A stretch of 64,000 nucleotides of DNA from Bacteroidota bacterium (GCA_021156365.1 JAJNDK010000006.1:124001-188000); one strand, 5' to 3'. Shown: positions 25,195 through 34,260, counted from the stretch's first letter. Translations and numbers: made by a program. Notes: generated by a model not told the origin, from the sequence alone.

Positions 25195-25869
25195 ATGCAG
25201 TCCGAAACGATCGAAAATTACCTGAAGACCATTTACCATCTTTCCGGTGGAAATGCATCCGTGGTTGGCAACAAGCAATTGGCGGATAAGCTGAACGTGA
25301 TCCCTGCCACGGTGACGGAAGCTGTAAAAAAGCTGCATGAGCTGAAACTGGTTGTATACGAAAAATCCTATGGTACCCGGCTTACGGCGGCCGGTTCCAA
25401 AATAGCTCTGACCATTGTACGCAGGCACCGTATCTGGGAAACCTACCTGGCTAAAGAGCTGGGTTTTGGTTGGGATGAAGTACATGAGATCGCAGAAGAG
25501 CTGGAGCACATAAAAAACGATAAGCTGATAAAAAAACTGTCGGAGAAATTAGGGCATCCCCATTTTGATCCGCACGGGGATCCGATCCCGGATGAAAAAG
25601 GCAAGATCCGGAAAAGTAATTTCATTAAACTATCGGAAGCAAAAGTGAATACCAGCTACAAAATAACAGGTGTTACGGACCATTCCCCGGCTTTTTTAAA
25701 ATACCTCGAGAAACACCAGCTCATCATCGGTGCATTACTGAGTATAAAAAATGTTGAAGCTTTTGATAATTCCCTGCTTTTGCAATGCCGTAAAAAAGAG
25801 ATCAGCGTAAGCTCAAAGGCAGCTGAATGTATTATCGTAGAGGAATTGCCGGTACAGACTGCAGCATAG
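25195..25869 (+). CDS. DtxR/MntR-family metal-dependent transcriptional regulator
   Basis: This is a 224-residue regulator. The N-terminal winged-helix domain (1-70: ENYLKTIYHLSG, VGNKQLADKLNVIPATVTEAVKKL, YGTRLTAAG) is followed by the metal-binding dimerisation domain (71-140) with VRRHRIWETYLAKELGFGWDEVHEIAEELEHI. Its His and Glu residues are the usual ligands, and the CxxAE-like region reads WDEVHEIAEELEH. An HPHFDPHGDPIPD segment and an SH3-like domain (FeoA-like, about 150-224) follow. Such proteins sense Fe(II) or Mn(II) and repress uptake genes. It is transcribed divergently from the DHOR-Rieske-porin unit, with a palindrome in between, so it probably controls that unit and itself. Confidence 0.94.
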   Translation: MQSETIENYLKTIYHLSGGNASVVGNKQLADKLNVIPATVTEAVKKLHELKLVVYEKSYGTRLTAAGSKIALTIVRRHRIWETYLAKELGFGWDEVHEIAEELEHIKNDKLIKKLSEKLGHPHFDPHGDPIPDEKGKIRKSNFIKLSEAKVNTSYKITGVTDHSPAFLKYLEKHQLIIGALLSIKNVEAFDNSLLLQCRKKEISVSSKAAECIIVEELPVQTAA

Positions 25870-25939
25870 GCGGATTTTTCCTTTATTGTGATTTTTTGTT
25901 CCCGGAGGATTTTAAATACGGTACCTTTAGAACTGTTCT

Positions 25940-27814
25940 ATGCTCATTCCGAAAAATCAATTTACACGGCTCAAGCTCTTTGTTACAGAAATGCAGCGCA
26001 TTCCTGTTGAGGATGTCTCTGACTTCAATGCAAGTCTCGCACTATTACTGGCGGAATACAGGAAGGATATGTTATTTGGAGAGCAATTAAACGCCTTTGC
26101 ATCTCTGCTGCTGGATCAGGCGCATTTTGTGAATGCCTTTACCGATTATGGGATCAGTTCCAGCCGTGGTTTTTTTCCGGAGCTCTATTCGCGCATTAAA
26201 CACAAGCTGCTTCCTCCCAAACTCGAAGAAGATGAGCTCAGTCATTTCATTCGTTTTCTTTTTCCGGAAAAGAAAAACCTGCTGCGCCTGAGCCGGATCA
26301 ACTCACACAACTGGCAGCTTATCCTGGAGTTTTTGCATGACGAACCGGCCGCACACAAGGAAAAAATCATACAACAACTTTATAATTCCATCCTTATTCT
26401 CAGTCATCGCTTAACGAGCCTTGGCATCGATCCGTATGTGGTGAAACGCCTGCCAAAAGCGGATGATAACGATTCACCTTTTTTTGAGCTGAACGAGCTC
26501 GTAAGCATACTCGCAAAAAAACACCTGCAAACACATACACAGGTAGAGGACGAGGAAATAGAAGCGGCCCGCAAAAAACTGCAGCAATGTGAAAGCCTGC
26601 TGAGAGAGCTGGAAGAACAAAAAGACCGGACGGGTATCAGCCTGCACCTCACGTTCCTGATCCGGCTGGCATTTCAGCAGATCGAACGGATGAAGCTGCT
26701 GGTACAGTTGTTCCTCTCCAAAGACCAAACGTATAGAGTAGTTGTTATTTCGCGGCTCATTACCGAGCTTGCCATAGCAGAAAAGGAAAGAACAAGCGTT
26801 GGTAAATTCTTTAATGAGAACACACAACTACTTGCTTACCGGGTTATCAGCCATGCTTCCGAAAAAGGCGAGCACTATATCGGTTTTTCCAAAGAAGAGA
26901 ACCGGAAGCTTTTTCGTTCGGCGATGGGTGGAGGCCTGGTTGTTGTTTTTCTCGTGTATATAAAAGATCTTATTCATCTTCTTCAGCTTGCACCTTTCGG
27001 GGAAGGATTTTTATTCGGGCTCAATTATGCTATTGGTTTTGTTTTTATGCATCTCGCGCATTTTACTTTGGCGACCAAGCAACCCGCTATGACTGCTTCT
27101 TATATGGCTGCATCGCTGGAAGGGGAGAACATCGATATTCCCCGGGCAGCAAGAGCGTTCCGACAGGTAATGCGAAGTCAGTTCATTTCACTGTTTGGGA
27201 ATTTACTGATCGTTCTGCCGCTTTGTTTTGCTTTTGCATACGTGCTTAAAAATTTCTGTCATTTGCAGGTCTTTACCGATGAAGAATCCACTTCACAATT
27301 TTATTCCAATCATCCCTTGTTGAGTGCTTCCTTGTTCTATGCATTCATCACGGGCATTTTTCTTTCCATCTCGGGATATGTAACAGGTTATATCGACAAC
27401 AAGGTCGTGTTCTCTGAAATTCCTTACCGCATTCAAACCCACCCCGGTCTTACCCGGAGATTTGCAAAAGAGCGTCTGCAAAAATGGGCCGGCTTCATCG
27501 AAACAAATGCCGGCGCTATTACCGGGAATGTGTTTTTAGGTTTCTGCCTCGGAATGGCCGGCAATATTGGAAAATTTATGGGCCTGCCATTCGATATCCG
27601 GCATATTACTATTTCTGCAGGAAATTTCGGTATTGGATTAGGCAGCATTGATAGCTTCCCACTGCCTTTTCTGCTGACCGTGTTTGCAGGTGTTATGGGC
27701 ATCGGGATCATCAATATTATTTCCAGCTTCCTTATTTCCTTTGCACTGGCCTGCCGCTCGCGAAATCTTTCCTGGAAACAATCGCTCCGGCTGCTGGCGG
27801 GTATTGGCAGTTAA
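25940..27814 (+). CDS. 'SpecificRecomb' (PF10136-like) membrane protein
   Basis: This is a 624-residue protein of the family labelled 'site-specific recombinase' (Gcr-like). The N-terminal half is soluble and helical with acidic and Leu-rich segments (for example EEIEAARKKLQQCESLLRELEEQ). The C-terminal half has about six to seven membrane segments, including GGLVVVFLVYIKDLIHLL, FISLFGNLLIVLPLCFAFAY, LLSASLFYAFITGIFLSISG and FLLTVFAGVMGIGIINIISS. The segment NVFLGFCLGMAGNIGKFMGLPFDIRHITISAGNFGIG (only its PFDIRHIT core is diagnostic) marks the family. I see no tyrosine or serine recombinase active site, so the recombinase label should not be taken as function. It lies 70 bp after the DtxR-type regulator on the same strand. 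Confidence 0.82.
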   Translation: MLIPKNQFTRLKLFVTEMQRIPVEDVSDFNASLALLLAEYRKDMLFGEQLNAFASLLLDQAHFVNAFTDYGISSSRGFFPELYSRIKHKLLPPKLEEDELSHFIRFLFPEKKNLLRLSRINSHNWQLILEFLHDEPAAHKEKIIQQLYNSILILSHRLTSLGIDPYVVKRLPKADDNDSPFFELNELVSILAKKHLQTHTQVEDEEIEAARKKLQQCESLLRELEEQKDRTGISLHLTFLIRLAFQQIERMKLLVQLFLSKDQTYRVVVISRLITELAIAEKERTSVGKFFNENTQLLAYRVISHASEKGEHYIGFSKEENRKLFRSAMGGGLVVVFLVYIKDLIHLLQLAPFGEGFLFGLNYAIGFVFMHLAHFTLATKQPAMTASYMAASLEGENIDIPRAARAFRQVMRSQFISLFGNLLIVLPLCFAFAYVLKNFCHLQVFTDEESTSQFYSNHPLLSASLFYAFITGIFLSISGYVTGYIDNKVVFSEIPYRIQTHPGLTRRFAKERLQKWAGFIETNAGAITGNVFLGFCLGMAGNIGKFMGLPFDIRHITISAGNFGIGLGSIDSFPLPFLLTVFAGVMGIGIINIISSFLISFALACRSRNLSWKQSLRLLAGIGS

Positions 27815-27897
27815 ATGCTGTCCCATGTAAATAATTTGTAAATTGGTATCCTTCTTTTCCGGTTCTATTTACATAACAGGGTTTATTTTCGCGCACC

Positions 27898-29406
27898 ATG
27901 AAGATCCTATCAGCAACACAACTAAAAGAGGCAGACCAATACACGATCGCCAATGAGCCTGTTCCTTCTATCGAGCTGATGGAAAGAGCAGCACGAGCCT
28001 GTCTTTTCAGGATCCTGCGCTATGGCGACGATGATACCGAATACAGTATTTTTTGCGGTAAGGGAAATAACGGTGGGGATGGCCTTGCGATTGCGCGTAT
28101 GCTCTCGGAAAGGAGCCTGCAGGTGAGTGTATATATTGTGGAGCATACATCCAACAAAAGTCCTGATTTTACCGAAAATCTCAGGCTTCTCACCAAACAG
28201 GGCAAAGTGAGTATTCAGTACATTGCTTCAAAAGAAGACCTCGCTGCAGTAGTCACAGAAAATAAGCTTGTTATTGATGCTTTGCTGGGAACCGGTATTT
28301 CAAAACCGGCAGAAGGAATTGTTGCAGAAGTCATTGGTTTCATTAATTCCAGCAGGTGCAAGGTCATTTCCATAGACGTACCCAGTGGAATGATACCCGA
28401 TACGAACAATGAAGGCAATACGATCATTAGAGCCAATAGGACGCTTTCGTTCCAAACACCCAAGCTGGCTTTTTTCTTCCCGGAGAATTATGCCTGGTAC
28501 GGTTCTTTTGAGATCCTGGACATTGGCCTCGATAACGCATTCATTCATGAATTACCCTGCTCTTATTTTTTCACGGATAAAGAAGTGATCAAACAGGTAT
28601 TGTTGTTCCGCAAGGCAAATGCGCACAAAGGCAATTTTGGTCATGCTTTGCTGGTTTGCGGAAGTACGGGAAAGACCGGAGCAGCTCAGCTGGCTGCCCG
28701 TGCCTGTCTTCGGTCCGGAGCCGGCTTACTTACCGTTCACATACCGAAGTCTGCTTCTATTCCCATGCAGACAGCCGTTCCGGAAGCGATGATCTCGCAT
28801 AGCGAAGGGGAGGAGTACATAAGCGATCTTCCGGATGTTGCTCCATATGCCGCTATCGGCGTAGGTTGTGGCCTGGGCACTGAAAAACAAACGCAGAATA
28901 TTTTGAAATTGCTGATCCAGAACAGCGTGCGCCCCCTGGTGATCGATGCTGATGCCCTGAATATCCTTTCGGAAAACAAAACCTGGATGGCCTTTTTGCC
29001 AAAATACTCCATCCTCACACCCCATCCGAAAGAATTTGACCGGCTGGCTGGTGCGCACAGCTCTTCTTTCGACAGGCTGAACAGCGCAAAGGAAATGGCG
29101 GCTAAAAATGTCATCATTATTGTGCTCAAAGGCATGTATACTGCAGTCGTAATGCCCGACGGGAATGTGTTTTTCAACTCTACCGGTAATCCGGGATTGG
29201 CCAAAGGAGGAAGCGGCGATACGCTCACCGGGATCATCACTGGTCTGCTGGCGAGGGGCTATGCTCCCAACCATGCTGCTATTTTTGGGGTGTATCTTCA
29301 TGGGATGGCGGCTGACCTTGCACTGAAAAAAAATCATGTGGAATCCTTACTGGCCAGTGATGTTATCGATAAGCTGCCAAAAGCCTTCGAAAAGATCTAC
29401 CAGTAA
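27898..29406 (+). CDS. nnr: Bifunctional NAD(P)HX epimerase/dehydratase
   Basis: This enzyme repairs hydrated NADH and NADPH. The N-terminal YjeF_N epimerase (NnrE, 1-215) interconverts R and S hydrates. The C-terminal dehydratase (NnrD, about 225-502) restores NAD(P)H using ATP or ADP. Seen: MKILSATQLKEADQYTI and IELMERAARACLFRI at the start, FCGKGNNGGDGLAIARML, VIDALLGTG and SIDVPSGM in the first domain. In the second are KGNFGHALLVCGSTGKTGAAQLAARACLRSGAGLL (core GSTGKTGAA), VIDADALN, LTPHPKEFDRL, and GNPGLAKGGSGDTLTGIITGLLARG, whose GSGD is the catalytic site. The fused order and 502-residue length are normal for bacteria. Confidence 0.97.
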   Translation: MKILSATQLKEADQYTIANEPVPSIELMERAARACLFRILRYGDDDTEYSIFCGKGNNGGDGLAIARMLSERSLQVSVYIVEHTSNKSPDFTENLRLLTKQGKVSIQYIASKEDLAAVVTENKLVIDALLGTGISKPAEGIVAEVIGFINSSRCKVISIDVPSGMIPDTNNEGNTIIRANRTLSFQTPKLAFFFPENYAWYGSFEILDIGLDNAFIHELPCSYFFTDKEVIKQVLLFRKANAHKGNFGHALLVCGSTGKTGAAQLAARACLRSGAGLLTVHIPKSASIPMQTAVPEAMISHSEGEEYISDLPDVAPYAAIGVGCGLGTEKQTQNILKLLIQNSVRPLVIDADALNILSENKTWMAFLPKYSILTPHPKEFDRLAGAHSSSFDRLNSAKEMAAKNVIIIVLKGMYTAVVMPDGNVFFNSTGNPGLAKGGSGDTLTGIITGLLARGYAPNHAAIFGVYLHGMAADLALKKNHVESLLASDVIDKLPKAFEKIYQ

Positions 29407-29516
29407 ACCGAAGTGTTTTAGCAAAATTTACCGAATAAAGAAGAGAAATTCTCCGTATTCCCTTCCCATTCTATGCCCCAAAATAGTATCTTTATAGCTT
29501 TATTGCAGCTATACTT

Positions 29517-30338
29517 ATGAGGGATTTTTTCCGGTTTTTGCGTACGAAAACCTTTTTTATCCATTTTACCCTGGCCGTTCTCAGCGCTTTGCTGGTACTT
29601 TGGATCGCATTTAAATGTATGGGGATCTATACCAATCACGGAGACGTGGTGCAGGTGCCCGATTTTACGGGACAGCCAATTACAGAGCTGGATGCTTTTG
29701 TGAACGGGAAAAATGTTACGTACCGGATCATTGATTCGTTGTACAACCCCAAAGAGAAGCCAGGGACTGTGATCAGCCAGGATCCGGAAAAAAATAGCGA
29801 GGTGAAACACAATAGAACCATCTATTTGTACGTTACTTCCGTGCTGCCCCCACAGATTGCTATGCCCAAGCTGATTGACCGTTCTTTGAGACAGGCTACA
29901 GCAATGATAGAGAGTTATGGATTAAAGACCGGCAAAACGAAATTTGTAGCGGATCCCTGCAACAATTGCGTGCTGAAACAGCTGTTCGATGGTAAGGAAA
30001 TAACACCCGGCACTCTGATCAAAAAAGGCTCTGTGATAAGCCTCGTGGTTGGAAAAGGAGCCTCGTCAGATGCGCAAACGTCCGTTATCAACGTAACGGG
30101 ATTAACGTATTGCCAGGCGAAGTCCAAACTGGTAGCGAACGGTCTGAGCATTGGCGCACTTATACTGGATGCACCGATGAAGGATACCTGTTCGGCTTTC
30201 ATTTACAAGCAATCGCCGGGAGCTGATAACATAGTGAATATGGGGGCAAGCGTAGATCTTTTTATTACTAACGATAAAAAAAAATTAACGAATGAAGATG
30301 ATGAAATCGATGGCGGTGATGATGACGATGGGAAGTAA
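29517..30338 (+). CDS. Membrane-anchored PASTA-domain protein
   Basis: This 273-residue protein has a short cytosolic N-terminus, one membrane helix (about 14-34, FFIHFTLAVLSALLVLWIAF) and three PASTA domains outside. They begin VQVPDFTGQPITELDAFV, IAMPKLIDRSLRQATAMIES and SVINVTGLTYCQAKSKLVANG. The C-terminal tail is very acidic (EDDEIDGGDDDDGK). PASTA domains bind peptidoglycan fragments and usually belong to Ser/Thr kinases or class B penicillin-binding proteins, but no kinase or transpeptidase domain is present. The acidic tail overlaps the start region of a T9SS cargo gene, and an RluD-type gene follows. A role in the cell wall is likely but unproven. Confidence 0.92.
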   Translation: MRDFFRFLRTKTFFIHFTLAVLSALLVLWIAFKCMGIYTNHGDVVQVPDFTGQPITELDAFVNGKNVTYRIIDSLYNPKEKPGTVISQDPEKNSEVKHNRTIYLYVTSVLPPQIAMPKLIDRSLRQATAMIESYGLKTGKTKFVADPCNNCVLKQLFDGKEITPGTLIKKGSVISLVVGKGASSDAQTSVINVTGLTYCQAKSKLVANGLSIGALILDAPMKDTCSAFIYKQSPGADNIVNMGASVDLFITNDKKKLTNEDDEIDGGDDDDGK

Positions 30339-32301
30339 AAGAGTTCCATACCTGGCAATTCTGCTTCTTTTTGTATCTGCTTCTTTTGCACAAAAGGACA
30401 CCCTTGTTCCTTTGAGCTACAATCCTGTATTGCAACAACAATCGACGCAGGAAGATCTCAGCAACCTGCGGCTCATGATTACCGGTGGAGATACAATGAT
30501 GGAGCTTCCTTTTTACGACGACTTCTCCAAACCAGGCCCTTACCCCGATACAGCAAGGTGGATGAAATCCCGCTCCGTGTATGTAAACCGCACGTATGGC
30601 TACAATCCACGTACATTGGGTGTAGCAACTTTTGACGGATTAAAAGCAACAGGTTATCCTTACAAACCATTCGGATCTTCTGCCGTCGAAAATTCAGATA
30701 CCCTCACTTCCAAATATATCAGGCTCGATTCTATCACTTCTCAATCGTTACCCATTGTTGCCGGTGACAGTTTGTATTTAAGTTTTCATTACCAGCCTAC
30801 AGGTTACGGACGCTATCCGGGAAGCACGCATACACTCATCCTTGATTTTTTTAATCCGACTACCCAAGCCTGGGTGACCAAAATGACGCTGAGCAGATCG
30901 GGCACCTCTATCACACAAACGAAAGATACGGTCTTTACGAAAGTAATGATCCCGATCACCGATCCTCAATACCTGAAAAAGAATTTCCGTTTCCGTTTCC
31001 GTAACAAAAGTGCAGGCACCGGCGCTGTCAATCACTGGAACATTGATAACGTTTATCTTGGCAAAGACAGGTTCAGGACAGATACCACGATCCGCGATCT
31101 GAGCTATGTATATCCGGCACAATCCCTTTTGGAGCAATATTCGGCAATACCTTACAATCAGTACACAGGCGCTTCTCAAATGGCTGCGCATTCCTACCTG
31201 AAGATCCGCAACAACGATGTTTCACCAGTGAACTTCACCGGTTTTATGGAGGTAAGGGACAATACAAATTCAGTGGTTGTGTCCGATACAACAGGAACGG
31301 ATAATGCACTTCCTTTTTATCCGAACGGTTATGTAAGCAACCCGGATATTACAGATCCGCTGACGACCGGCGTGAGTCCTGCCATTAATAATTACGCATT
31401 TAACAATGGTAATACCTTGTCTGATAGCATTACCTACACTGTAAAGCATTCCTTTGCTTCCGGAGGTTCGGATTTTAACAAGGGAAATGATACGCTGGTG
31501 CATAAACAGATCTTTCATAATTATTTTGCATACGATGATGGAAGTGCAGAGCTGGCTTACGGTTTGCAGGATCCTTCTTTTTTCGGCGCTCAGATGGCTG
31601 TGAAATATGGCATGAGCAATCCGGATGTATTAAGAGCGGTTGATATTTTTTTCAATCCGGTGCCAAGTCCGGGAAGCAGTGTTGATGCACAAACCAATCT
31701 TCTTTTCGGGCTTCGTGTGTGGAGCGATAACGGTGGTGTGCCGGGAACTATATTGTACGATGATAACAACTCAGCACTCAGAAGTCCCAACTATTATCAA
31801 TGGGGACCGACCAATTATTTTACACGCTACTACCTGAATTACCCGATTTCAGTGTCTGCCGGTACCTTCTATGTGGGTGTTGAACAGGACGGCATCCCCT
31901 CCCTGAATATTGGTTTTGATCAGAATACCAACAGGCAGAGTAAAACTTTTTACAACGTAGGTACATGGACCAATGCTTCTTTCAAAGGAACACTGATGAT
32001 CCGTCCGGTGTTCGGTGATTCAGCATGGGCTGCTACCGGTGTGAAACAGGAAGTATCGAAAGCTACTAATGTTCTCCTGTATCCGAATCCTGCCAGCGAC
32101 AAACTTTTTATAAAAATGACGGAGCCTGTATCCGATCTTACGATTGAACTGATCGATGCTTTGGGTAAAACACAGATCAAACAGGCAGTGAGCGACGGAC
32201 AATCCGTTTCTGTTGCAGAACTGGAACCGGGCTTTTATTTCGCCCGCGTTTACAGCGGAGACCAGCTGATAAAGGTCCGGAAAATAATTGTAAGTCATTA
32301 A
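30328..32301 (+). CDS. T9SS type-A cargo protein, 657 aa
   Basis: This is a secreted protein with a C-terminal type-A (Por_Secre_tail) sorting domain in the last ~75 residues: NVLLYPNPASDKLFI, TIELIDALGKT, LEPGFYFARVYSG, ending KVRKIIVSH. The signal peptide is VPYLAILLLFVSASFAQ. I chose ATG 30328, the ATG closest to the signal peptide; six upstream in-frame ATGs (30292-30322) overlap the acidic tail of the PASTA gene. The body has a MAM/carbohydrate-binding-like beta sandwich near the N-terminus (LPFYDDFSKPGPYPD, RLDSITSQSLPIVAGDSLYLSFHYQP in part) and further beta-rich regions. Catalytic residues are not evident. The mature protein is probably released or attached to the surface. Confidence 0.92.
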   Translation: MGSKRVPYLAILLLFVSASFAQKDTLVPLSYNPVLQQQSTQEDLSNLRLMITGGDTMMELPFYDDFSKPGPYPDTARWMKSRSVYVNRTYGYNPRTLGVATFDGLKATGYPYKPFGSSAVENSDTLTSKYIRLDSITSQSLPIVAGDSLYLSFHYQPTGYGRYPGSTHTLILDFFNPTTQAWVTKMTLSRSGTSITQTKDTVFTKVMIPITDPQYLKKNFRFRFRNKSAGTGAVNHWNIDNVYLGKDRFRTDTTIRDLSYVYPAQSLLEQYSAIPYNQYTGASQMAAHSYLKIRNNDVSPVNFTGFMEVRDNTNSVVVSDTTGTDNALPFYPNGYVSNPDITDPLTTGVSPAINNYAFNNGNTLSDSITYTVKHSFASGGSDFNKGNDTLVHKQIFHNYFAYDDGSAELAYGLQDPSFFGAQMAVKYGMSNPDVLRAVDIFFNPVPSPGSSVDAQTNLLFGLRVWSDNGGVPGTILYDDNNSALRSPNYYQWGPTNYFTRYYLNYPISVSAGTFYVGVEQDGIPSLNIGFDQNTNRQSKTFYNVGTWTNASFKGTLMIRPVFGDSAWAATGVKQEVSKATNVLLYPNPASDKLFIKMTEPVSDLTIELIDALGKTQIKQAVSDGQSVSVAELEPGFYFARVYSGDQLIKVRKIIVSH

Positions 32302-32305
32302 AAAT

Positions 32306-33373
32306 ATGAAGGACGAGGCGGCAGATATTGAAGAATTGCAGGAAGACGATGCGCAGGATCTATACGAACATCACCGCATTACGGTTGATAAAGGGCAGGT
32401 GATGATCCGTATCGATAAATTCCTTGTGAACTGCATTAAAAATGCCACCCGTAATAAGACACAGAATGCGATCGATGCAGGCAATGTATTGGTAAATGGC
32501 AAACCGGTAAAGTCCAATTACAAGGTGAAGCCTTTTGATGAGATCGTTATTTCTCATGCACACAAACCGCACGATACCGAGCTTGTTCCGGAGAACATTC
32601 CGATCAATATCGTTTACGAGGATGATCATGTAGTAGTAGTGAACAAAGAGGCAGGCATGGTTGTTCACCCTGCGTTTGGTCATTACAGGGGCACCCTTGT
32701 AAATGCGCTGGCCTATCATTTTCAGAATCTTCCCGACCGGAAACAGGTAATAGATGGCCAGGAAATTTCCCGTCCGGGTCTATTGCATCGTATCGACAAA
32801 AATACTTCGGGCATCCTGATCATTGCAAAAACGGAGCTGGCGATGCAAAAGCTCTCACTCGATTTTTTTCATCATAATCTTGACCGGAGATACATTGCGC
32901 TAGTTTGGGGCGATTTCCAGGAGGACAGTGGAACTATTACAGCACATGTGGGCCGCAACCTGAAGAATCGGAAAGTGATGGATGTATTCCCTGCAGGTGA
33001 CCAGGGTAAACATGCTATAACGCATTATAAAGTATTGGAGCGTTTTGGTTATGTTACACTGGTGGAATGCAAGCTGGAAACAGGTCGTACGCATCAGATC
33101 CGTGTGCATATGAAACACATCGGGCATCCGCTTTTCAACGACAATGAATATGGAGGCGACCGGATACTGAAAGGAACTACTTTCTCGAAATACAAACAAT
33201 ATATCGACAATTGCTTTGCGATGTGTCCACGTCAGGCCCTGCATGCAAAGTCACTTGAGATCACGCATCCCGGCACCGGCAAATTATTGAAATTCGAAAG
33301 TGATTTAGCTCCCGACATGAAAGCATTGGTGGAGAAGTGGAGAAATTATGCGAAGGGATTGGAGCTGGAATAG
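32306..33373 (+). CDS. RluD-type pseudouridine synthase with S4 domain
   Basis: This 355-residue RluA-superfamily enzyme probably modifies helix 69 of 23S rRNA (positions 1911/1915/1917), as RluD does. An acidic N-terminus is followed by an S4 RNA-binding domain (about 30-95: RIDKFLVNCIKNATRNKTQNAI, VLVNGKPVKSNYKVKPFDEI). The catalytic domain has INIVYEDDHVVVVNKEAGMVVHP, LLHRIDKNTSGILIIAKTE (catalytic Asp in HRIDKNTSG), RRYIALVWG, ECKLETGRTHQIRVHMKHIGHP and QALHAKSLEITHP. RlmH, encoded elsewhere in this window, methylates pseudouridine 1915 made by RluD. The gene begins 4 bp after the T9SS cargo and ends at a large inverted repeat. Confidence 0.95.
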   Translation: MKDEAADIEELQEDDAQDLYEHHRITVDKGQVMIRIDKFLVNCIKNATRNKTQNAIDAGNVLVNGKPVKSNYKVKPFDEIVISHAHKPHDTELVPENIPINIVYEDDHVVVVNKEAGMVVHPAFGHYRGTLVNALAYHFQNLPDRKQVIDGQEISRPGLLHRIDKNTSGILIIAKTELAMQKLSLDFFHHNLDRRYIALVWGDFQEDSGTITAHVGRNLKNRKVMDVFPAGDQGKHAITHYKVLERFGYVTLVECKLETGRTHQIRVHMKHIGHPLFNDNEYGGDRILKGTTFSKYKQYIDNCFAMCPRQALHAKSLEITHPGTGKLLKFESDLAPDMKALVEKWRNYAKGLELE

Positions 33374-33394
33374 ATCTCCGTTCCTGAATAGATG

Positions 33395-33572
33395 TTCAAC
33401 CCCTTCAGGGTTGTAAATAAATCAATTGATTATAATATTATCCATATTCAAGCTCTTCAGACTTGGATTGTATGAAAATTAAAAATTTCATTCTTTAAAA
33501 CCGAACCCCGAATGGGGTTCAATATGAATAAAAGTAGTACTCATGTACCCCCACAACCCTGAAGGGGTTGAA
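33395..33572. repeat. 19-bp perfect inverted repeat flanking a GAACCCC hairpin
   Basis: The 203-bp space between convergent rluD-like and trmH-like genes holds TTCAACCCCTTCAGGGTTG (33395-33413) and its exact reverse complement CAACCCTGAAGGGGTTGAA (33554-33572). Each copy is itself a hairpin (CAACCC-CTTCA-GGGTTG). Between them, GAACCCC-gaat-GGGGTTC (33503-33520) forms another stem. The whole unit is non-coding. It may act as a two-way terminator or be a dispersed mobile-type repeat. Confidence 0.85.
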
Positions 33573-33576
33573 TCTG

Positions 33577-34260
33577 TTACTTACGTTTTTCCTTCCAGTC
33601 CTTAATAATAAGGTCGCAGCGTTTAATGGATTTCTCCAGCCAGTTCAACCACAGCTCTTCCCGCTCATCTTCCGACAAGTGATAGTCTATGTTTTTATCC
33701 GCACGCATTTTTGTGGAAAGCTCATAGAGACATAAAGCCGCACTTACGCTGATATTGAAGCTCTCGGTGAAGCCATACATCGGGATCCTTACAAACTCGT
33801 CTGCGCAAGCCCTGACATCATCCGTGATGCCTTCGATCTCCGTTCCGAATACCAGGGCTGTTTTCTGTGTAACGTCCAATTGACTCAGTGTGCAGTCTTT
33901 TTCGTGCGGCGTGGTGGCTACGATCTTATACCCTTTTTCTTTCAAACTGTTCAGGAAAGGGATCGTGTTATTTGTTTCTTTATTTGAAACACGGTGTATA
34001 TCGAGCCATTGCGATGCACCCATGTCCACATCGGTGCTGATCTTATACTTATTCCGGCTTTCAATAAAATGCACATCCTGTATGCCGAAACTTTCACAGC
34101 TCCGCAGGACAGCGCTTGCATTATGTGCCTGGTATATATCTTCCAATACTACTGTGATGTGGCGGGTACGTTCTGCGAGGATATCATCAAAGCGCACCAG
34201 ACGGTCTTCCGAAACAAATTGCTTCAGATATCCGATCAGTTCTTGCCGTTCCGTATTCAT
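33577..34260 (-). CDS. TrmH-family tRNA/rRNA 2'-O-ribose methyltransferase
   Basis: This is a 227-residue SPOUT methyltransferase, closest by layout to TrmH (tRNA Gm18), with an N-terminal helical part and C-terminal extension. Motif 1 is TVVLEDIYQAHNASAVLRSCESFGI (NxxAVLR with the catalytic Arg). Motif 2 is ALVFGTEIEGIT. Motif 3 is RIPMYGFTESFNISVSAALCLYEL, with FTESFNVS-like SAM-knot residues. The tail DEREELWLNWLEKSIKR is also TrmH-like. It overlaps the ureohydrolase gene stop by 1 bp (TAATG), so translation is coupled although the functions are unrelated. It is the last gene of the pdxH-ureohydrolase-trmH unit. Confidence 0.92.
   Translation of the reverse strand: MNTERQELIGYLKQFVSEDRLVRFDDILAERTRHITVVLEDIYQAHNASAVLRSCESFGIQDVHFIESRNKYKISTDVDMGASQWLDIHRVSNKETNNTIPFLNSLKEKGYKIVATTPHEKDCTLSQLDVTQKTALVFGTEIEGITDDVRACADEFVRIPMYGFTESFNISVSAALCLYELSTKMRADKNIDYHLSEDEREELWLNWLEKSIKRCDLIIKDWKEKRK

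Noticed and set aside
25940-27814. Possible prophage or integron recombinase, judged by family name
   Set aside because: The protein is membrane-embedded, with no catalytic Tyr/Arg/His set, and there are no attachment repeats or phage genes around it.
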